Shown here: in pieces, positions 13,181 to 20,499 of the stretch
How the letters are laid out: each line of letters opens with the position of its first letter
Numbering within the stretch: the first letter of the stretch is position 1
Assembly (NCBI GenBank): GCA_903891505.1
Contig: CAITEO010000066.1
Coordinates: 1 to 20,499, forward strand
DNA from: an uncultured Candidatus Woesearchaeota archaeon
GTDB lineage: Archaea > Nanobdellota > Nanobdellia > Woesearchaeales > 21-14-0-10-32-9
Direction of reading: 5' to 3'
Length of the DNA stretch: 20,499 bases
Translations under genes and position numbers: made by a program
Notes under the pieces: model-generated
Database searches by the model: none
The model's input: the letters and a program-made list of their open reading frames with translations, nothing else
What the model was told of the DNA's origin: nothing

Positions 13181-15136
13181 ATGGCAACTTATCCTGTGAA
13201 AATAGTCGAATATGTAGAAACAACAGCAATTCTAGAACTTCCAGTTCCTGGCTTTGAAAATTTATCTCTTAACGATAAACTCATCGCATACCACTTATGG
13301 CACGCATCCGTCGCGGGCGACGCAATCACTTATGATCAAAATTACAAACACGCATTATACTTGAGAGATTTGTTTCTAGATTTAATCATGTATAAAAAAG
13401 AAATTGAAAAAGACGCTGGAAAAGAAACACACAACAAAATAGAAACATACACAAAAAAAATTCTGCTAAATCACGGAATACATGATAATTCAAGCACAAA
13501 GAAAGTCGCACCAACATTTTCAAAAGACGAGTTCATGAGCGCATACAACGCTGCAAAGAACGCGGGATTCAAAACAACACTCGTGGACAACTTCGATAAA
13601 ATAATTTTTGATCAGAACTTCGAAGATATGTTAACTCAGAAGAATCCCTCTGCAGGAAAAGATATTCTAACAGCTAGCAGCGTAAATTATTATCCTAATT
13701 TAACAATGAATGATCTAAAAGATTTCAAGGATAAAAATCCGAACAACAGCACAGTTGTAAAAGAACAAATAACAAACGAAAATAAAAAAATGAAGAAAGA
13801 AATAATCGTCGAGAAAATTTGGCGAGCGGGAAATGAAAAGAAAAAAGTGAACCCGGGTCTTTATGCTAAAGAATTAAAAAATATTTGTACACATTTAAAC
13901 GAAGCTGCAAAACTTGCTAAAGATGAAAAGCAGAAAAAACATATTTTGCTATTGAAAGATTATTTAGAACTCGGCACTGCCAATTTGTGGGATGAGTTCA
14001 ACATCGCGTGGCTTCATGATGATCCAGAAGTAGATTCTATTCTAGGATTCATTGAGGAATACAGAGATCCGAGAGGCGCGAAAGGAGAATTTGAAGGAAT
14101 AGTTTTTTTCAAGAATGACGAAGAAACAAAGCTAATTAGAACAATAGCGAACCACACCCAAAATTTTGAAAATATTTCTCCCTGGAATAAAGAATTTAAG
14201 AAAACATGGACTAAAATCCCAGTTGGAAATGCCATTACAGAACTTGCAAGCACAGGTGGCGCAGGACCTATTTGTTGGGCTGGAGTTAATCTTCCTAACT
14301 CGCAAGCAATTAGAGAAAAGCATGGAAGTAAAAGTGTGATAATTAGCAACGTATCCGGTGCATCGCGTGCTGCATTTGCTAAAATAACTGCTAGTGAATT
14401 TCTTGAGACAAAAGATGAGCAAGATAAATTTTTCAAAACAATATTTTTGCGAGGACCAGTCATGGTTACACTGCATGAAATTGTTGGACATGGTTCTGGA
14501 AAAGTGAGTACGAACCTCAAAGGTGATCCGAGAGAATATTTACGCGAACATTATTCGGCACTCGAGGAAGCAAGGGCAGAACTTTGCGCTCTGCACCATA
14601 TCGCATCGCCATTAATACAAAAGATTGGTGTAATACCTGACGATGACTGTTGGCGCATTGCATATCACACCTACGCTCTCGGCGATATTGTTATGCTTCG
14701 TATGCTTGAGAACGAAGAAGAAATTCATGAAGATCACTTGCGTGCAACACATCTAATTGTTCAATATTTAATACAGGAGAAAAAATGTGTTGAACTCTAC
14801 AAAAAGAACAATAAAACGTATGTTCGAATTATTGATTATAACAAAATGAAGGAAGGCGTTGCTGAATTACTTTCTGAACTTATGAGGATAAAAGCTACAG
14901 GAGACTACGATGCAATCGCAGCACTCATCAATAAATATGCAAGACACTTCGATCCATTGCTTCGAGATGAGATTGTTGCTCGTTCAAAGGCCGCAAAATA
15001 TCCTCAAGGACAAGCATTCGTTATGCCAGAACCAAAATTGAAACTTAACAAAAATAAAAAAGTTGTTGACGTCGAACTTGTTTATCCGAAAAACATACTA
15101 GATCAAGGAAGATTGTGGAGAAAGATAGGGGGATAA
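13181..15136 (+). CDS. Dipeptidyl-peptidase III-like zinc metallopeptidase (family M49)
   Basis: M49 enzymes remove dipeptides from the N-terminus of short peptides. The family is defined by a five-residue zinc motif HExxxH, seen here as HEIVGHGSGK (H432, E433, H437), and by a second motif EExRAE, here EEARAEL, where E463 would be the third zinc ligand. The HGSGK continuation is specific to DPP III and excludes ordinary HExxH peptidases. At 651 residues it is close to the family length. There is no signal peptide or membrane segment, so it is cytoplasmic and probably recycles peptides. ATG 13181 is preceded by GAGGGA at 7 bases. The next gene starts 4 bases after its stop, so the two form an operon. 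The family is best known from eukaryotes and some bacteria. Confidence 0.88.
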   Translation: MATYPVKIVEYVETTAILELPVPGFENLSLNDKLIAYHLWHASVAGDAITYDQNYKHALYLRDLFLDLIMYKKEIEKDAGKETHNKIETYTKKILLNHGIHDNSSTKKVAPTFSKDEFMSAYNAAKNAGFKTTLVDNFDKIIFDQNFEDMLTQKNPSAGKDILTASSVNYYPNLTMNDLKDFKDKNPNNSTVVKEQITNENKKMKKEIIVEKIWRAGNEKKKVNPGLYAKELKNICTHLNEAAKLAKDEKQKKHILLLKDYLELGTANLWDEFNIAWLHDDPEVDSILGFIEEYRDPRGAKGEFEGIVFFKNDEETKLIRTIANHTQNFENISPWNKEFKKTWTKIPVGNAITELASTGGAGPICWAGVNLPNSQAIREKHGSKSVIISNVSGASRAAFAKITASEFLETKDEQDKFFKTIFLRGPVMVTLHEIVGHGSGKVSTNLKGDPREYLREHYSALEEARAELCALHHIASPLIQKIGVIPDDDCWRIAYHTYALGDIVMLRMLENEEEIHEDHLRATHLIVQYLIQEKKCVELYKKNNKTYVRIIDYNKMKEGVAELLSELMRIKATGDYDAIAALINKYARHFDPLLRDEIVARSKAAKYPQGQAFVMPEPKLKLNKNKKVVDVELVYPKNILDQGRLWRKIGG

Positions 15137-15139
15137 AAA

Positions 15140-15889
15140 ATGAGCAAACAAGTAATTGAGCTCAAGCGACTCCTTGAGGAGTTCGAGCAGAAAAAGAATC
15201 CATCAAAAGCAAAGATCTTATCCGGATTCTTCAAAACTGGAAAAGGAGAATATGGCGAGGGAGATATATTTCTAGGATTGACTGTTCCACAGCAGCGAGA
15301 ACTCGCAAAGAAATACGTTGATTTATCTCTTGTTGATATTCAGAAACTTGTCGATAGCAAAATTCACGAGTATAGACTCACTGGACTTATCATCTTAACA
15401 TATCAATACGAGAAAATCTCTAAAGAAAAAATAGATGAGAAAGAGAGAGAAAAGAAAAAAAGAATCATCTTTGACTTCTATTTATTAAACACAAAAAATA
15501 TCAACAATTGGGATCTTGTTGATTTGAGTTCCCATGAAATCATCGGGCAATATCTTTTGAACAAAAATAAAGAAGAAAGGAAAGTTCTCTATAAACTCGT
15601 GAAGTCGAATCATCTTTGGGAGAAGAGAATCGCGATGATTTCCACCTACGCATTCATACGAAATAATGATTTCAAAGATACACTCGCAATATCAGAAATT
15701 CTGCTTCACGATAAGCATGATCTCATCCATAAAGCTGTTGGCTGGATGCTTCGTGAAATGGGAAAGCGAGATGAAAAAACGCTCAAATTGTTCCTAGATA
15801 AACACTATAAATCTATGCCACGTACCGCACTTAGGTATTCGCTTGAACGATTAAGCGAAAAAGACAAGAAAAACTACATGGAAAAGTGA
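15140..15889 (+). CDS. AlkD-like DNA alkylation repair glycosylase (HEAT-like repeats)
   Basis: This 249-residue all-helical protein of the DNA alkylation repair (AlkD/AlkC) superfamily removes alkylated bases without flipping them out. The family hallmarks are GDIFLGLTVPQQRELAKKY near residue 41, NNWDLVDLSSHEI with W124 and D128 (the W-x3-D pair of AlkD), WEKRIAMISTYAFIRNNDF, KAVGWMLREMGKRD with W202 as the third aromatic or acidic pocket residue, and MPRTALRYSLERL near the end. It is translated from an ATG 4 bases after the peptidase stop, with GGGGGAT just upstream. Co-transcription with a peptidase suggests a general housekeeping unit rather than a dedicated repair operon. Confidence 0.9.
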   Translation: MSKQVIELKRLLEEFEQKKNPSKAKILSGFFKTGKGEYGEGDIFLGLTVPQQRELAKKYVDLSLVDIQKLVDSKIHEYRLTGLIILTYQYEKISKEKIDEKEREKKKRIIFDFYLLNTKNINNWDLVDLSSHEIIGQYLLNKNKEERKVLYKLVKSNHLWEKRIAMISTYAFIRNNDFKDTLAISEILLHDKHDLIHKAVGWMLREMGKRDEKTLKLFLDKHYKSMPRTALRYSLERLSEKDKKNYMEK

Positions 15890-15915
15890 GAAGAAAATAA
15901 GTAATAATCAACCGC

Positions 15916-17076
15916 TCAGAAGAACCATCTGACTGGTTTCGTAATAAATTCCAATATTTTTCTTGAAAATCGTCTTTTTTTCCATAGAGCAAAATCGAAG
16001 TCCTTGGATTCTTTGAACGATACTTCTAAGTGTTTTCTAACTATTTCTACAAGTCGTTTATCTCGTCCAAAAATACAGAGTTCATACATGTATATGAAAC
16101 TCCTATAATCTATGTTCGAAGAACCTATCATGTATGCACTATTATCAATGAGCGCAACCTTCGAATGGTTGAACTTTTTTGAGTGGAGCTTTAGATTAAT
16201 ATTTTTTCTGTGGATTGCGCCGAAATAAGATTTCACAACAACATCAACAATGGCAACATCTGATTCTGCTGGAAGAATCAGTGTAACTTTCACCCCTCTT
16301 GCAACAGTTCTCTTCATTGAATTAAAAAAAACTGGGTCTGGAACAAAATAAGGTGTCTCGATAATTATGCTTTTCTTTGCAAGATCCATTAACGTCATTA
16401 GTTTTTTTCTCACCAGCTGATATTTTAACGAAGGTATATCTCGCACTATTTCCATCGTTCCGAAACTCAGAGTAAATATGTGCTTTCTTTTGTCGTGATA
16501 AAATATGTTGTGAATTTCAAATGTATCTAGAAAAATGTCTTTGAATATGCCTGCGACAGGTCCTTCAATTCTTATGTTGAACTCTCTCCAATTCAAAACT
16601 CTCTCTGCTATATTTGACGAACCAGTGTAGACTATTTTGTCATCAATTATTATAAGCTTCCTATGATCTCGCCTGTTATTGTATGCAAACCAGTTTGCCC
16701 GTCTAAAAGTTATTTTTCGAAAAAATCTAACTTCTCCACCATGCGCAGTAATTCCTTTGAAGAAATCCTCGTTAACAAGTGCTCCCAATCCATCTACGAG
16801 AATCTTTACTTCGACGCCTTCTTTGGCTCGTTTTACAAGAACATCACGCACGCGCTTTGCGATGTAACTATCATCGAATCTATATGTCTCTAGATACACA
16901 TATTTTTTTGCGCGCTCTATATCTTTTACTATCTCTCCAAAAAATTCTAGTTGATCCTTGAAATACTTGTAATTTAGTTTAGAATCTAAGGAAAGTTTCG
17001 TCATTATCATAAAGACTGCGTTATTCATTCTTAAAATTTGCGTTCTTTGATCGTTTAGAGACCTAAAAAAATTCAA
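15916..17076 (-). CDS. Phospholipase D superfamily protein, cardiolipin synthase-like
   Basis: This has two complete HKD motifs, the mark of bilobal PLD enzymes: H138, K140 and D145 in RDHRKLIIIDDK with GSSN following, and H304, K306 and D311 in NHSKVALIDN with GSSNID following. The spacing and the ETPYFVPDP segment match bacterial cardiolipin synthases, which join two phospholipids. In archaea the substrate would be archaeal ether lipids. It lacks the N-terminal transmembrane pair of bacterial ClsA and ends in a basic amphipathic tail that may bind the membrane. The start is uncertain. TTG 17076 follows GAGAGG and gives 386 residues, while later ATG codons give a slightly shorter protein with all motifs. 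It is divergent from the ferredoxin gene across a 50-base interval. Confidence 0.87.
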   Translation of the reverse strand: MNFFRSLNDQRTQILRMNNAVFMIMTKLSLDSKLNYKYFKDQLEFFGEIVKDIERAKKYVYLETYRFDDSYIAKRVRDVLVKRAKEGVEVKILVDGLGALVNEDFFKGITAHGGEVRFFRKITFRRANWFAYNNRRDHRKLIIIDDKIVYTGSSNIAERVLNWREFNIRIEGPVAGIFKDIFLDTFEIHNIFYHDKRKHIFTLSFGTMEIVRDIPSLKYQLVRKKLMTLMDLAKKSIIIETPYFVPDPVFFNSMKRTVARGVKVTLILPAESDVAIVDVVVKSYFGAIHRKNINLKLHSKKFNHSKVALIDNSAYMIGSSNIDYRSFIYMYELCIFGRDKRLVEIVRKHLEVSFKESKDFDFALWKKRRFSRKILEFITKPVRWFF

Positions 17077-17094
17077 TCATCCTCTCAATGAAAA

Positions 17095-17106
17095 CCTTAA
17101 TAAACC
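17095..17106. promoter_or_regulatory. TATA-like box between divergent PLD and ferredoxin genes
   Basis: CCTTAATAAACC is centred about 26 bases before ATG 17127 on the plus strand and about 25 bases before TTG 17076 on the minus strand. It is nearly symmetric, so it could drive both genes. It fixes ATG 17127 as the ferredoxin start, because the in-frame ATG at 17088 lies upstream of the box. Confidence 0.5.
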
Positions 17107-17126
17107 CCTTGATTTCCTTGATTTGC

Positions 17127-17384
17127 ATGACTAATGAGAAGAAATACAAATTAGAGCAGAATAGACCTGAATGCATAGGTTGCAGTGCATGTGTCGCTGT
17201 TGCTCCAGATTACTGGGAGATGGCAGATGATGGAAAGTCATCGATAATAAAAGGCAAGAAACGTGATGATGGTTGGGAAGAGCGAGAAATAGAACAGAAA
17301 GATTTTCAGCACAACAAAGAAGCTGCAGATTCATGTCCAGTTAACGTCATACATCTAACTCAAATCGACGAAAAGAAAGAATAA
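17127..17384 (+). CDS. Single [4Fe-4S] cluster ferredoxin
   Basis: This small 85-residue electron carrier has one cluster, with ligands in CIGCSAC (C-x2-C-x2-C) followed by VAVAPDYWEM, and a distant fourth cysteine in ADSCPVNVIHL. The usual CP after the third cysteine is replaced by AP, so a second cluster is absent. This resembles the monocluster ferredoxins of hyperthermophilic archaea and Thermotoga. The middle is acidic and Lys-rich. It could supply electrons to the HydABC hydrogenase or accept them from oxidoreductases. That link is inference. The start ATG fits a leaderless mRNA from the TATA box at 17095-17106. Its stop is 25 bases from the stop of the convergent thioredoxin reductase-like gene. 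Confidence 0.9.
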   Translation: MTNEKKYKLEQNRPECIGCSACVAVAPDYWEMADDGKSSIIKGKKRDDGWEEREIEQKDFQHNKEAADSCPVNVIHLTQIDEKKE

Positions 17385-17409
17385 ATAAAAAATTTCTGGA
17401 TGTTTTATT

Positions 17410-18342
17410 TTAATGTTTGAATTTTTCGTTCAGGTATCTCTCTACTTCGAGCGATGCCTGAACGCCTGAGCCCGCGGCAACAATTGCTTGTCTGTACCTT
17501 GGATCTTGAACATCGCCTGCTGCAAAAACACCTTCAACATTTGTTTTCGTACTCTGTGTTTTTATGTAGCCCCATGCATCCATATCTATTTTTCCTTTGA
17601 AAATAGAAGTATTAGGCACACGTCCAATTGCAAGAAATACTCCGTCGCAGTTCACATCAGTTACGTCGCCCGTTACTGTATCTTTTAGTTTCGCTCCAGT
17701 AACTCCTTTGTTATCTCCGAGTATCTCTATTATTTGTTTGTTCCACATTACTGCTGTTTTTGGCGTCTCAAAGAATCTATCCTGCATTGGCTTGCTCGCG
17801 TTGAATGTGTCTTTCGCATGAACTATTGTGACTTTGCTTGCAAACTTCGTTAGAAATGTCGCTTCTTCCATCGCACTATCTCCTCCTCCAACAACGAGAA
17901 CTTCCTTGTTCTTGTAGAAGAACGCATCGCATGTTGCGCAAACTGCAACTCCTCGTCCTTTATATTTTTCTTCGGATGGAAGGCCAAGCCAACGAGCGGA
18001 TGCTCCTGTTGCAATTATTAACGCTTTTGTTTGAAGCACATCACCGCCCTCAAGCGTTATTTCTATTATATCTCCTTTTTTTTCAAATCCTTTTGCAATA
18101 TCAGCAACAAATCTTGTTCCAAACTTTTCTGCTTGAGCTTTAGCATTCATTGCAAGTTGTGGCCCCATTATTCCGTCAACAAATCCTGGAAAGTTCTCTA
18201 TCTCTGTTGTGAGAGTTATTTGCCCTCCTGATTCAGGGCCAGAAATAACAAGAGGATTTAGTCCTGCACGTGCATTGTATATTGCTGCTGAGCAACCAGC
18301 TATTCCATCTCCAAGTATTATTACGTTTTCTATATCGCTCAT
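17410..18342 (-). CDS. trxB: Thioredoxin reductase-like flavoprotein lacking the NADPH arginine motif
   Basis: This is a low-molecular-weight thioredoxin reductase of 310 residues. The FAD site GDGIAGCSAA is at 11-20, the redox-active disulfide CATC is at C135 and C138, the second nucleotide-fold GGGDSAMEEA is at 152-161, and the C-terminal FAD motif is GVFAAGDVQDPRYRQAIVAAGSG. In canonical NADPH enzymes the sequence HRRxxxR binds the 2'-phosphate. Here it reads HAKDTFN (175-181), with all three arginines replaced. That suggests NADH or another donor. The gene is convergent with a ferredoxin gene. Ferredoxin-linked and NADH-using relatives are known, though the intact GGGDSA favours a pyridine nucleotide. 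GGGTGA lies upstream of the ATG as ribosome-binding site. Confidence 0.92.
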   Translation of the reverse strand: MSDIENVIILGDGIAGCSAAIYNARAGLNPLVISGPESGGQITLTTEIENFPGFVDGIMGPQLAMNAKAQAEKFGTRFVADIAKGFEKKGDIIEITLEGGDVLQTKALIIATGASARWLGLPSEEKYKGRGVAVCATCDAFFYKNKEVLVVGGGDSAMEEATFLTKFASKVTIVHAKDTFNASKPMQDRFFETPKTAVMWNKQIIEILGDNKGVTGAKLKDTVTGDVTDVNCDGVFLAIGRVPNTSIFKGKIDMDAWGYIKTQSTKTNVEGVFAAGDVQDPRYRQAIVAAGSGVQASLEVERYLNEKFKH

Positions 18343-18614
18343 TGTTATTCACCCATTATAATTATTAAACGAAGCAGTTTTATTAGCGCCTAGCAAGCAT
18401 TAAACGAATACGTTCACATAACCCAAACTCGGCTTTGTTAATCTTCAAAACATCTTATGCGAGCGCGCTAAAACTGCGAAGCGCGATTCACGTTCAGAGG
18501 ATAAAATGTGCTCCATTTAATATGGTTTTCGGTAAATCGTATTTAAACTCGCAGCAATTGCAGTTACGCTCTCTACAGCAAAGCTTATAAGAGAGTAACT
18601 CTACCCCTTAAGCC
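18343..18614. other. Divergent promoter region between trxB and the hydrolase gene
   Basis: No gene or tRNA is seen in these 272 bases. They contain the ribosome-binding site of trxB at the left edge, one hairpin CGCGCT/AGCGCG (18464-18469, 18480-18485) of unknown role, and at the right edge a TATA box and an inverted repeat for the hydrolase gene. Confidence 0.5.
18562..18600 (+). promoter_or_regulatory. TATA box of the hydrolase gene inside an inverted repeat
   Basis: The TATA box CTTATAAG (18584-18591) is centred about 27 bases before ATG 18615, so a leaderless mRNA is expected. It lies within an inverted repeat: AGTTA-CG-CTCTCT at 18562-18574 and AGAGAGTAACT at 18590-18600, an 11-bp match with two extra bases in the left arm. 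The right arm overlaps the end of the box, a position suited to a repressor. Confidence 0.55.
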
Positions 18615-19493
18615 ATGATACAAGCAGATGAAATACTTGGAAAGATATTATCAGAAGAGAAAAGACTTAATTTGAACTCCAAGGTCGTCTTAAAAGATTA
18701 TATTAAAAAATACATAAAAATAGAGAGCGAATCAACCGAACTATGTGTTATTTGTCCTCCTTGGGGTTTTGCAAAGTACGCAATACGTCCTCTCGAATCA
18801 AAACTTACTGATGCTAAAATATCGTACATAATTTATAGTGTAGATCAAAATTTGTTGTCTGCAGACTATAAAGCTACACGAAAATACATGCGAGAAGTAA
18901 TACGAATAATAGAACACGACACAAGACAAGCGTTAAAATTACATAACTTTTCTAAAGTAACAATTGTAGGTTTAAGCCTCGGAACAGTATACGCGACTAG
19001 CGTTGGAAATAGAATTAAAGAAATCAACAGAGTTATTCTTATAACCCCAGGAAACTCTATCGGTGAAATTGTCTGGGATGCTTTATTTACAAATAAACTT
19101 AGGAAAACATTTGAGGAAAGAGGAGTTAGCGCTGAAAAGCTAGATCGTTATAGCAAATCTATTAATCCAGAAAATAATGTTAAAGGTCTCAGAGGTAAAG
19201 AAATAATAATTTATGCATCAAAATCAGATTTAATAATAAGATACAACCACACGATGAAACTTGTCGATGCCATGAAACGAAAAGGAGTCGAACCTAAACT
19301 CGTGGTGAATAATCATTTAGGCCATTATGGAACAAACATGAGTTTTATACTTAATCCTAAGATTATAACCGGTAAGCACACAAATATAAAAATTCCTAAA
19401 TTAAGTTTGCCCAATTTAAATATGCACGTTGGAGATAGAGTTAAGAAAATAAGAACAGACATAAGATCAGGAATAAAAAGAATGAGAAATTAA
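18615..19493 (+). CDS. Alpha/beta hydrolase-fold protein
   Basis: This 292-residue soluble protein has an alpha/beta hydrolase arrangement. The nucleophile elbow is VGLSLG with S121, the likely acid is D205 in IIYASKSDLIIRY, and the likely base is H237 in HLGHYGTN. An oxyanion-hole region CPPWGFA lies near residue 48. The middle resembles small serine hydrolases or esterases, but no substrate can be named. The last 45 residues are basic and low in complexity (KIPKLSLPNLN onwards) and may contact the membrane or nucleic acid. It is monocistronic, with a leaderless start and an inverted repeat around its TATA box. The next gene downstream is convergent. Confidence 0.8.
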   Translation: MIQADEILGKILSEEKRLNLNSKVVLKDYIKKYIKIESESTELCVICPPWGFAKYAIRPLESKLTDAKISYIIYSVDQNLLSADYKATRKYMREVIRIIEHDTRQALKLHNFSKVTIVGLSLGTVYATSVGNRIKEINRVILITPGNSIGEIVWDALFTNKLRKTFEERGVSAEKLDRYSKSINPENNVKGLRGKEIIIYASKSDLIIRYNHTMKLVDAMKRKGVEPKLVVNNHLGHYGTNMSFILNPKIITGKHTNIKIPKLSLPNLNMHVGDRVKKIRTDIRSGIKRMRN

Positions 19494-19548
19494 ATTTAAA
19501 ATAGGCACAACAAAAATCAGAACTAAAACGTATTCTATAATAACAAAT

Positions 19549-20364
19549 CTATGGTTCATACTCCATTATATCATTTGGTATCCAAGCAAAAAGTCTATTC
19601 TTGAACATAAATACCGTCAATTTATTTATAGTTCCTGGAACATATAACACTTTCCTTTTTTTTAATGCGCTAAGAGACTTATCCACAACAACATCTGGCT
19701 CCATCCACATAAAATTTGGTATTTTAGAGAAATTTCTCTCCCCCTCTTTTGTTATTTTGTGAAAATTTGTCCTTGTAAATCCAGGGCATAACGCCTGAAC
19801 CTTCACGTTTTTTTTGCACGCATCTATTTCTTTTTGCAATGATTCAGAAAATGTGACCAAAAATATTTTTGTTGAGTTGTAAACAACACAATTTTTTTTG
19901 TTTCTTGAGAATGCTGCAGCAGATGCAACATTTATTATTGATCCTTTATTTGCAGCGAGCATGTTAGGAACAACCGCGCGCATAAATTTTACAGGAGCGA
20001 GCATGTGCAACGACATCGCTGTATGTATTAATTTCTCATCAGCCAAATAGAACTTAGAGCCTATTCCTATTCCTGCATTGTTGATAAGCAGCGATACATC
20101 TTTCTTTTTTAGTTTGCTTGCGATCTCATCCACTTTTTCCTCATTTGAAAGATCAGCACATAAAATTTCAACAGACACATCGCTCGTAGCCGTTATGTCT
20201 TTTGCCACTCGCGACAAACCCTCTTTATCATTAGAAATTAATATGATATTATATCTTTTCGCGGCGAGCTTCTTCGCGAATGCTTCACCAATTCCGCTGG
20301 ACGCACCAGTTATAACTGCTAAGTCTCTATATGCTTTTTTATTATTAACAGCAACTAAGGTCAT
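19549..20364 (-). CDS. Short-chain dehydrogenase/reductase (classical SDR)
   Basis: This is an NAD(P)-dependent SDR of 271 residues. The cofactor motif is VITGASSGIGEAFA, with CADLSNEE as the adenine-binding stretch, NNAGIG as the stabilising motif, a serine region (INVASAAA) and the catalytic YNSTK. CPGFTRTNF follows. It resembles the DltE/YqjQ-type SDRs, and the substrate is unknown. The open frame extends upstream to 20463 and would add a hydrophobic segment. A TATA box at 20383-20396 lies about 25 bases before ATG 20364 on this strand, so I place the start there and treat the hydrophobic extension as untranscribed. If the longer form were made it would be membrane-anchored. Confidence 0.85.
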   Translation of the reverse strand: MTLVAVNNKKAYRDLAVITGASSGIGEAFAKKLAAKRYNIILISNDKEGLSRVAKDITATSDVSVEILCADLSNEEKVDEIASKLKKKDVSLLINNAGIGIGSKFYLADEKLIHTAMSLHMLAPVKFMRAVVPNMLAANKGSIINVASAAAFSRNKKNCVVYNSTKIFLVTFSESLQKEIDACKKNVKVQALCPGFTRTNFHKITKEGERNFSKIPNFMWMEPDVVVDKSLSALKKRKVLYVPGTINKLTVFMFKNRLFAWIPNDIMEYEP

Positions 20365-20382
20365 TGAATATTTTATCATTCG

Positions 20383-20396
20383 TATATTTATAAATG
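20383..20396 (-). promoter_or_regulatory. TATA box of the SDR gene (leaderless)
   Basis: On the minus strand CATTTATAAATATA is centred about 25 bases before ATG 20364, the same register seen for four other genes in the window. It is the main reason for choosing the shorter SDR start. Confidence 0.6.
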
Positions 20397-20499
20397 TTGG
20401 CAGAAATAAGCATAATAGTAAAATAAAAACTAAAAAATATAAAAAAATAAATTGAATAAACATAAAGACTTAAAAAAACGCGAGATAAAAAACAAAGAA

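Noticed and set aside
14014..14520. Long minus-strand open frame inside the DPP III gene
   Set aside because: It lies opposite a strongly supported M49 coding region and its translation shows no family motif or promoter. It is a shadow frame.
17088..17126. Longer ferredoxin starting at ATG 17088
   Set aside because: The extra residues do not belong to the ferredoxin fold and the TATA box lies inside that stretch. ATG 17127 has the right spacing.
18464..18485. Third copy of the hydrogenase-operon element
   Set aside because: Only a 6-bp GC stem is present, with no match to the CGTCG hairpin or the C/G-run hairpin.
20365..20463. Hydrophobic N-terminal extension of the SDR that would act as a membrane anchor
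   Set aside because: A TATA box at 20383-20396 is placed for transcription from ATG 20364, so the extension would lie upstream of the transcript. AT-rich spacer DNA often reads as hydrophobic residues.

Overview
This looks like a low-GC archaeal chromosome segment, most likely from a small fermentative archaeon of the DPANN type (Woesearchaeota-like). That placement is inference from gene content, not from a marker gene. The archaeal signs are these: TATA boxes centred about 25-27 bases upstream of several start codons, giving leaderless mRNAs; an AbrB/PIN toxin-antitoxin pair; a TrmB-type regulator remnant; and a tRNA without encoded CCA. Starts preceded by GAGG/GGTGA-like sites also occur.

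Layout. 1-177: pyrimidine-rich tract, then a strong TATA box. 178-5079: an apparent operon for a trimeric NAD-linked [FeFe]-hydrogenase, HydC (NuoE-like, with an unusual N-terminal extension), HydB (NuoF-like with extra ferredoxin domains) and HydA (all three H-cluster motifs). A small nucleotidyltransferase-fold gene sits between hydB and hydA. Two related, highly structured non-coding elements lie at 849-985 and 2788-2868. 5080-6409: a gene graveyard (RelE-like and TrmB-like fragments) followed by an intact AbrB/PIN pair. 6443-7270: a class IV aminotransferase with an in-frame TGA near its start. 7359-8672: a DedA-PAP2 fusion membrane protein. 8704-11219: phosphate acetyltransferase and acetate kinase. 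11275-12750 (minus): a LysA-type PLP decarboxylase. 12956-13027: tRNA-Gly(CCC), whose 3' end is repeated 115 bases downstream. 13181-15889: a dipeptidyl-peptidase III (M49) and an AlkD-like DNA glycosylase. 15916-17384: divergent phospholipase D/cardiolipin-synthase-like protein and a single-cluster ferredoxin. 17410-18342 (minus): thioredoxin-reductase-like flavoprotein with an altered nucleotide-binding motif. 18615-20364: an alpha/beta hydrolase and a short-chain dehydrogenase.

How it fits together. Pta and AckA would turn acetyl-CoA into acetate and ATP. HydABC would re-oxidise NADH, probably together with reduced ferredoxin, by making H2. This is a compact acetate-plus-hydrogen fermentation. 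The ferredoxin at 17127 is a plausible electron carrier. The HydEFG maturases needed to build the H-cluster are not in this window.

The most unusual items are the paired structured elements inside the hydrogenase operon, the domain-extended HydC, the nucleotidyltransferase insert, the TGA-interrupted aminotransferase, the duplicated tRNA end, and the thioredoxin reductase lacking the NADPH-binding arginines.
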